This document shows, in pieces, positions 59,059-59,167 of a stretch of 59,167 nt of DNA. The notes under the pieces are model-generated. The model saw nothing but the letters and a program-made list of their open reading frames with translations, was not told where the DNA came from and did not search any database. This DNA is from an uncultured Bacteroidota bacterium. GTDB taxonomy: Bacteria; Bacteroidota; Bacteroidia; Bacteroidales; UBA12481. The position numbers and the translations under genes were made by a program. Numbering within the stretch: position 1 is the stretch's first letter; each line of letters opens with the position of its first letter. The stretch covers positions 1-59,167 of the forward strand of contig CAINOB010000055.1 of the NCBI GenBank assembly GCA_903851365.1, in the 5' to 3' direction.

Positions 59059-59167
59059 GTTTTTAACTAGCTAAACGTCCTATATCCAGGCACTCCATGA
59101 ACAAGCTCCTGTATTTTTTGCAACTCAGGTCTAAAGCTAACTTTGAAAAAATAAATTCAGTCAGCAT
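59059..59167. other. Window edge, nothing convincing
   Basis: A minus-strand frame reads PELQKIQELVHGVPGYRTFS then stop, but a stop lies a few codons before it and I do not recognise the tail. No feature called. Confidence 0.3.

Overview
The window reads as a chromosomal segment from a member of the Bacteroidota. Three things support this: TAnnTTTG-type -7 promoter boxes, surface lipoproteins whose mature N-terminus is Cys-Lys-Lys-Asp-Asp, and secreted proteins with type IX secretion C-terminal sorting domains. OMP_b-brl/TonB-type receptors, a PG0541-type protein beside an RND pump and GH120/GH2/beta-helix glycosidases fit the same phylum. No phage, transposase or CRISPR array was seen.

Layout. 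(1) 1-303 is a junction of two gene remnants, a DUF4838 tail on the minus strand and a CbpA tail on the plus strand. It is followed by intact cbpM. (2) 662-2323 holds a stand-alone AraC-type regulator and a small envelope operon (YtxH, holin-like, hypothetical). (3) 2544-20238 is the most striking part: three copies of a two-gene module. The first gene is a surface lipoprotein made of a Big_5 domain, a tandem InlB-like repeat array and, in two copies, a DUF3494 ice-binding-like tip. The second gene is a beta-barrel protein with two OmpA-like domains. The arrays hold 3, 13 and 8 repeats. Copies 2 and 3 are separated by a minus-strand beta-helix glycosidase and an alpha/alpha-toroid gene. (4) 20413-24309 has a small secreted protein, a T9SS cargo with duplicated carbohydrate-binding-like domains, a DUF3943 protein and a soluble histidine kinase. 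(5) 24397-32286 is a MarR-controlled TolC/MFP/RND efflux operon facing a PLP-dependent decarboxylase. (6) 32346-35375 has a carotenoid-desaturase-like oxidoreductase, an SDR and a broken NTF2-like gene. (7) 35616-53805 is mixed metabolism: GH120 xylosidase, GH2, aminopeptidase, an SBP-SBP-permease fusion, serine hydrolase, Gfo/Idh/MocA, TonB-type receptor and a second desaturase-like enzyme. (8) 53899-59167 has a U32 peptidase, RluA, tRNA-Met, a Fic protein preceded by four direct repeats, and an AT-rich NAD(P)-binding protein.

Main result. Four promoters (upstream of YtxH, of modules 1 and 2, and of the 20413 secreted protein) carry two TGTAAY-like direct repeats exactly 21 bp apart. In all four, the second repeat starts exactly 35 nt before the end of the -7 TTTG. 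This defines a local regulon linking an envelope-stress-type operon with two large surface modules, most simply controlled by the adjacent AraC-type protein. All three OmpA paralogues also carry a hairpin at the same place just after the start codon, with compensatory base changes between copies 1 and 2. Together these suggest a coordinated, repeat-variable cell-surface system, which I have not seen described as a unit.
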